From Nageia nagi (Eukaryota; Pinophyta), in the NCBI GenBank assembly GCA_050084985.1, contig JBITNC010000001.1, positions 181,722,001 through 181,786,000 on the forward strand: a stretch of DNA of 64,000 nucleotides, read 5' to 3'. Numbering within the stretch: position 1 is the stretch's first letter; every line of letters starts with the position of its first letter. Made by a program: the position numbers and the translations under genes. Positions 59,629 to 64,000 of this stretch are shown in pieces. Below the pieces are notes generated by a model that was not told the origin of the DNA, did no database searches, and saw nothing but the letters and a program-made list of their open reading frames with translations.

Positions 59629-59869
59629 GTAGAATAATCAACAAAACGAATACCTAATAATAAATTTCTTATCTTAAATATGGAGAACCAAACCCTTTAC
59701 AAAACATACATATTCCTCAAAATGAGGGAAGAAAACATAGGCCACCCCTAGAAAGTTTACCCCTTTGATCGAATCTCTTTATGATATCTTGAAAAAATCA
59801 ATGGACCATGAAATGATTACATTACCTAAAATACAACTTGAAAGACCAAATGTAAAAGATAGTAAATGG

Positions 59870-60050
59870 CACAATTAGAATAATTATTTTCATTACCATC
59901 GTCAAAAGGTTCATACTATAGGAAAATGTAGAACCTTACAACATAAGGTTTAGGATTTGATTGATCAAGTAAGATTATAGGTAGATAATACATTGAATAT
60001 CCCTAATAAAAATCTAGAGATATATCAAAATCCACTTCCTTAATATCAAG
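59870..60050 (+). pseudogene. T4 degraded zinc knuckle and linker
   Basis: YFHYHRQKVHTIGKCRTLQ (59880-59940) aligns with the CKFHR..GH...CRTL knuckle. The first Cys is Tyr and GH is VH; the last His and Cys remain. It is followed by DLIDQVRL.VDNTLNIPNK and YQNPLP, the usual end of gag. Confidence 0.65.
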
Positions 60051-60489
60051 AAAATATGATAGCATCACATACATATAAAATTCAAGTAACGCATAAAGGA
60101 TTTTAACACACTTCTTTTTTTGTTGCTATGGAAAGCATAACCACAAGAGTCCAAAGGGCCCAAGAAAGATAACATGATATTCCAAATAATTAAACAAATG
60201 ATGGTATTGTACAACCAAATATACATAGGCCTCAATCTCCTAATTTTTTAGTGAAAGGAGCTTTACAACATCAATTAAGAAACTCACAAGTAAATATGTC
60301 CTTGTTTGAGTTACTACAATAATCTAAGAAAATAGAGAAGCTATGAACTAGTTATTGCAAATAATCAAAATAGATATTAATGATCCTAAAAGCTTTGTGT
60401 CTTTCATGAGAAATATTAAGTCAATCCAAAAACCCACTATTACCTTCCATGATCATGAAATTAGACAATCAAATCATTCACAAGGTCAA

Positions 60490-60790
60490 GATCCCAAGTT
60501 AGATGGGAGGGATTTTTAGAGGATACTAATAGATGAAGGTTTTGCAATAAATAGCATTTCTACAAAAGCTTATAAAAACTTGAGTATCCCTTTTTCACAC
60601 ATATTTGCACCTTTTTTATAATTAATATCTTTCAATGATGCTTTTTGCTCAACCATGATATCTATCTCATTGCCTATCACTATTGGATCTAAAATAGTAC
60701 AAACATTATTGCAAGTTATTGAAGGGGATATAACACAATACAACTTATTCTTAGGAAGACCATGGATTAGAGACATGTAATGTGTCCCAT
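60490..60790 (+). pseudogene. T4 aspartic protease remnant
   Basis: GRDF.RILIDEGFAINSIS at about 60508-60562 matches the RVLID(G/S)G.ALN.(I/C)S active-site loop; Asp is kept, and DEG replaces DGG. Then LISFNDAFCSTMISISLPIT and TQYNLFLGRPWIRDM (about 60735-60778), the conserved LGRPW. It would process Gag-Pol. Two stops. The next 180 bp run to a truncated RT. Confidence 0.8.
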
Positions 60791-60969
60791 AAATATATCA
60801 CAATTGCCTAAAGTACAATCATAATGGGGTGTTACATTGTGTACTTGGAGATGAAAATCCATACTCCCATTGTAATTATTCACATCTTTTAAGAGAAACC
60901 ACTTTGCCTTCTACTCATTATTTTACATTGTCTATAGTTATTGAAAAAAATTTAATAGAAGATATTCAT

Positions 60970-61420
60970 AAAAATGATTTATCGTTACTTAGGATTTAAC
61001 CAGATTTGGGTGAAAGATGAAGATCAATACAAAACTACATTTACAATCAAATGGAGGACATTTGCTTTACAAAGAATGCCTTTTGGCCTTTCTAATGCAA
61101 AATATAATTTTCAAAGGGTCAAGAACCATGCATTTGGTGAACTAATAAATAAAATTATACTTATCTATTTGGATGATATTAGAGTATTCTCTAAAAGCAA
61201 AAAGGATCATCTGGAACATCTTAGATAAGTTTTTTAAAAATGCATGAAATTTGGCATTTCAATTAATCCAAAAAAATCAATTTTTATGGTTAACCAAGGG
61301 AAATTACTTGACCACATTATTTCAAAGGAAGGATTACTGATGGATCTAGATAGAGTGAAAGCTATTGAAGCATTACCATTCCCTTCCAATAAAAAAGCCT
61401 TGCAATCATTCCTTGGTTAG
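60970..61420 (+). pseudogene. T4 reverse transcriptase, N-terminal half deleted
   Basis: Begins abruptly at YRYLGFNQIWVKDEDQYKTT (60977-61035), which aligns with the middle of the palm (GYNQI.I..ED..KT.F). It continues TFALQRMPFGLSNA (61063-61104), GELINKIILIYLDDIRVFSK (61135-61197; YLDD replaces the common YVDD/YMDD) and HLEHLR (61216-61228). The thumb follows with SINPKKSIFMVNQGKLLDH (about 61258-61315). The template-grip region (first 120 or so residues, including the first catalytic Asp) is absent between protease and here. Confidence 0.85.
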
Positions 61421-61429
61421 ATCAATTTT

Positions 61430-62050
61430 TCCTTGGTTAGATCAATTTTGTTAGAAAATTTATTAATGATTTTTCAAAAATTGTATCCCTAATCACTTCA
61501 ATACTAAAGAAAGATGTTATGTTCTCTTGGTCAAGTGAAGCAAAAATAGCCTTTAAAGAAATTAAAAGGGCTATAATAGAAGCTCTTATGCTTATAAATC
61601 TTGATATGTCAAAATATTTTATCATGTACACATATGAGCAAATAGAAGCATTGATGTAATTCTAGCATAGAAAGATAATAAAAAATAATAAAATTTGATT
61701 GCCTTTCATAGCCAAACACTACATCAACACTAACAAAGGTACTCATTTATTAAAAATCAAATATTGTTTATAATGAAAGGACTAAAAGAATTCAAGCATT
61801 ATTTCTCCCATAATAGAACCCTTGTATTTACTCTCCATCCAAATGTAAAAAATTATATTATACAAGGAGATTTGGGTGAAAGAAAGGTTGGTTGGATTAA
61901 TAAAATAATGGAATATGATATAAAAATTAAGCCAACCAAGTTGATCAAAGGTAGGGATCTCTATGAAAATATAGTTGAAGCTTCACATATGATCATTGTT
62001 GTAGAGGATGAACAACAACTCAATGAAAAAAATGATTTGATTAAATAAAT
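61430..62050 (+). pseudogene. T4 RNase H remnant
   Basis: Connector FVRKFINDFSKIVSLITSIL and DVMFSWSSEAKIAFKEIKRA (about 61516-61575), then LMLINLDMSKYFIMYTYEQI (the expected F...DAS is degraded to MYTYE). After stops: KELKEFKHYFSHNRTLVFT (61770-61830) and GWINKIMEYDIKIKPTKLIKG (61891-61955), the usual C-terminal end of the domain, followed by YENIVEASHMIIVVEDEQQ. A tandem repeat of gttagatcaatttt at 61416-61451 interrupts the start. Confidence 0.75.
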
Positions 62051-62069
62051 TATTTTTAATTTTTAAATT

Positions 62070-63285
62070 AGTAAGTATCCTAAAGCTTTGGATAGATTTC
62101 AAAGAATGAGGTTCAAGTTGTATGCCCTTAAGTTTATCATGATAAATGATCATCTATATAGAAAAGTTTCTGATAACACCCTATTAAGATGTGCGACTCA
62201 TGATGAATCCTAGAGAATATTACATGAATTTCATTATAGATTCTTTGACAAGCATTATAGTGGACCAACTAAAATAGCAAAAGTATTAAAATCTAAATAT
62301 TATTGGCCCGCCATATTTCAAGATTCATTCAAGATTATTCAAGAGTGTGATAAATACAACAAATTCATAGGAAACAAAATACAAGCTTCCATACCTCTAA
62401 AACATGTGGTAGTTAAGGAACCCTTTCAACAATGGGATATGAACTTCATTGGTGTTATAAACTCAAATTTCTTAGTAGGCCATAAGTTCATCTTGATTGT
62501 AATTGATTACTTCACTAGATGGTCAAAAGCTATGCCATGTAAGAATGTAAATTAAGAATTAGTGATAGATATGATAAAAAGAATAATCACTTGCTTTGGC
62601 ATCCCATATACTATTATCTCATATTATGGCATAGCATTTATTAGAGGTAACTTGTCAAAATTTATTGCTAAATATGGGATATAGTAGCTATTCTTTTCAA
62701 ATTATTACCTATAAGGTAATGGGTTAGCTGAATCAACTAATAAAAACTTAACTTAGATAATCAAAAGAACAATTGAAGGGAATCACAAATAATGGCACAC
62801 ATAATTGGACCTTGCATTATGGGTACATAGAATTAGTAATCAAGACATCCCCATATGCACTAGTATATGGTAAAAGACTTATGTTGCCAATACACATTGA
62901 GTTACTAGCATTAAGAATCCTGCAAGAAGTGGAGGATCATGAATTTGAGCCACTACAGTCTAGGTATAATTAGCTTTTGAAATTAGAGAAGGAATAGAAC
63001 AAAGCATATGAATCATTTTCACACCATCAACACATTATCAAGAAATGGTTTGATAAGAAAAGTCTTCTTGGGTAAAGTTTGAACTAGGTGACATTGTCCT
63101 CAAATGGGATGAGGAAAGAGCAAAGCCTGGAAGACACCAAAAATTTGATTCTCTATGGAGTGGGTATGATATCATCACTTAACCCATGCAAAGTAATGCA
63201 TTCAAATTGCAAGACATCATTGAGTCCTAATAATTACCTATTCCCATTAATGGGATCTATATGAAACATTACTGTGTGGTAAGGT
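62070..63285 (+). pseudogene. T4 integrase remnant
   Basis: Zinc-binding part at 62200-62360: RILHEFHYRFFDKHYSGPTK, KSKYYWPAIFQDS, QECDKYNKF (second Cys of CxxC is Tyr). Core: FQQWDMNFIGVI (first Asp kept, about 62428-62460), HKFILIVIDYFTRWSKAMPC, IITCFGIPYTIISYYG, where the second catalytic Asp is Tyr (62622-62624), and GNGLAESTNK (Glu kept, about 62718-62745). The C-terminal part runs KFELGDIVLKWDEERAKPGR (about 63080-63135), KFDSLWSGYDII and NGIYMKHYCVV near 63250-63283. At least ten stops. The catalytic triad is incomplete. Confidence 0.85.
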
Positions 63286-63290
63286 GATTT

Positions 63291-64000
63291 TGTAACACCC
63301 ACCAAATAGTGTATAGTGTAATATATATAGCTTATTGGACCTTCCATGTGAAGAAATAAATCAATTTAAAAAAATCATTCTTGTACATATTTTAGAAATA
63401 GCTCCCAAGAAAGTAGGTAGCTGTTAATGCTCAGCATAATTTGGCATCATCTAGAGTTAGTGTCAATGCATTGCTTAGCTTTAGCTAAATAAGGTAGCAT
63501 TTAAGGAAAGATTTCCTTAGATTTCTTAAAACATCACATGGGTACCTCAAGTTAAATCTAGCATGCTCCAAATTGTCTCATTTAACTTATCTTAGCCCAA
63601 TCCATATAGTGCATGAATCTCAACATTTCCAAACATTAATTACCATTAATAGAAGGCTCACAAACATTGGATGAATAAAACATCCTACATACCCTCTAAC
63701 TCAACACTTAGCCATTTTCAAGCATACCAATTTTTATTGTTTCCAAAGCTTATAGATTATAGAGTTGAGTAGAGTAAGGAGATAGAGAGTTGCATGACAC
63801 TGCACAGTATTATTATAGTCTCAAATGCAAACTAAAGGTTCTAAAAGAGTACTAACATCATGATGACTTTCCAATCTTCATTTGCAATTGAAATAGAGCA
63901 AGTGGATATTGACTTTATATCCATGCATGAAGAATATATTGAAAATGATCTAGAAGTGAATTGGACTGAGATGGAGGTAATGAATTATATTGATACATGG
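63291..64000 (+). repeat. Start of a T4 3' LTR (runs off the window)
   Basis: tgtaacacccacc begins a few bases after the integrase/Pol end, a standard LTR start for gypsy elements. No matching 5' LTR is visible in the window. Assignment rests on position and the TGTAACACCC word. Confidence 0.5.
63860..64000 (+). other. Small open frame at the right edge, undecided
   Basis: From ATG 63860 the frame MMTFQSSFAIEIEQVDIDFI.. is open for 47 codons to the window end and is acidic, without the stop-ridden look of the neighbours. I do not recognise it. It could be chance or the start of a downstream ORF. Confidence 0.2.

Larger units (their letters stand above)
57640..64000 (+). mobile_element. LTR retrotransposon T4, Ty3/gypsy, decayed, open at window end
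   Basis: gag, zinc knuckle, protease, RT, RNase H, integrase in Ty3/gypsy order, then a TGTAACACCC start of a 3' LTR at 63291. No second RNase H is seen between RT-linked RNase H and integrase, so it differs from T1/T2. RT lacks its N-terminal half. The 5' boundary is uncertain. Confidence 0.8.

Noticed and set aside
1-64000. tRNA, rRNA, snoRNA or riboswitch
   Set aside because: No cloverleaf A/B box pair or rRNA word was recognised by eye on either strand; a covariance-model scan would be decisive.

Overview
The window looks like intergenic DNA of a large plant nuclear genome, most likely a gymnosperm. Everything recognisable is plant-type: Tat-lineage Ty3/gypsy retrotransposons with two RNase H domains, a CACTA (TNP2) transposase, plant mobile domain (PMD) sequence, pentatricopeptide (PPR) fragments and a DUF7869-type protein. 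GC content is very low (about 28-30% by eye) and CpG is almost absent. Nearly every reading frame is broken by TAA/TAG at former CAA/CAG/TGG codons. This is what long methylation and deamination of silenced repeats leaves. The very low GC would suit a Welwitschia-like gymnosperm, but that is inference only. I see no intact protein-coding gene and no tRNA, rRNA or CRISPR.

Layout. 0.2-3.5 kb: a decayed CACTA transposase, then two tandem copies of an antisense PPR fragment with telomere-like sequence between them. 4.9-12.6 kb: retrotransposon T1 (+ strand, Tat lineage) with two LTRs, gag, protease, RT, RNase H, second RNase H, a truncated integrase, an antisense ORF and a 191-bp repeat. 13.7-17.3 kb: a decayed DUF7869-type gene, followed from its stop codon by four tandem copies of a 630-bp unit (17.26-19.8 kb). 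20.5-22.6 kb: a CACTA-like terminus, a gypsy protease fragment, a polypurine tract and one LTR. 22.6-28.6 kb: dispersed repeats, PPR scraps and unrecognised coding-like stretches.

28.6-43.5 kb: nested elements. T3 (+ strand) has LTRs and gag but no pol, and carries a 106-bp tandem array. Its gag is interrupted by T2 (31.15-39.9 kb, - strand), a fuller relative of T1. 44.2-48.6 kb: more PPR-derived repeats, including a PPR-sized tandem array, and an inverted copy of a repeat seen at 22.6 kb. 48.6-54.9 kb: T5, with an LTR, primer-binding site and gag, followed by an antisense PMD pseudogene with two likely introns. 54.9-57.6 kb: LTR-promoter-like sequences, a 23-bp palindrome with a bZIP core, a 101-bp tandem array and a TA microsatellite. 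57.6-64 kb: T4, another gypsy element (gag, protease, truncated RT, RNase H, integrase, start of a 3' LTR).

The retrotransposon domains would once have served one replication cycle: gag capsid, protease, RT/RNase H copying and integrase insertion. All copies here look dead. The most interesting material is in the regions between integrase or gag and the 3' LTR: antisense reading frames and tandem arrays that recur in independent copies.
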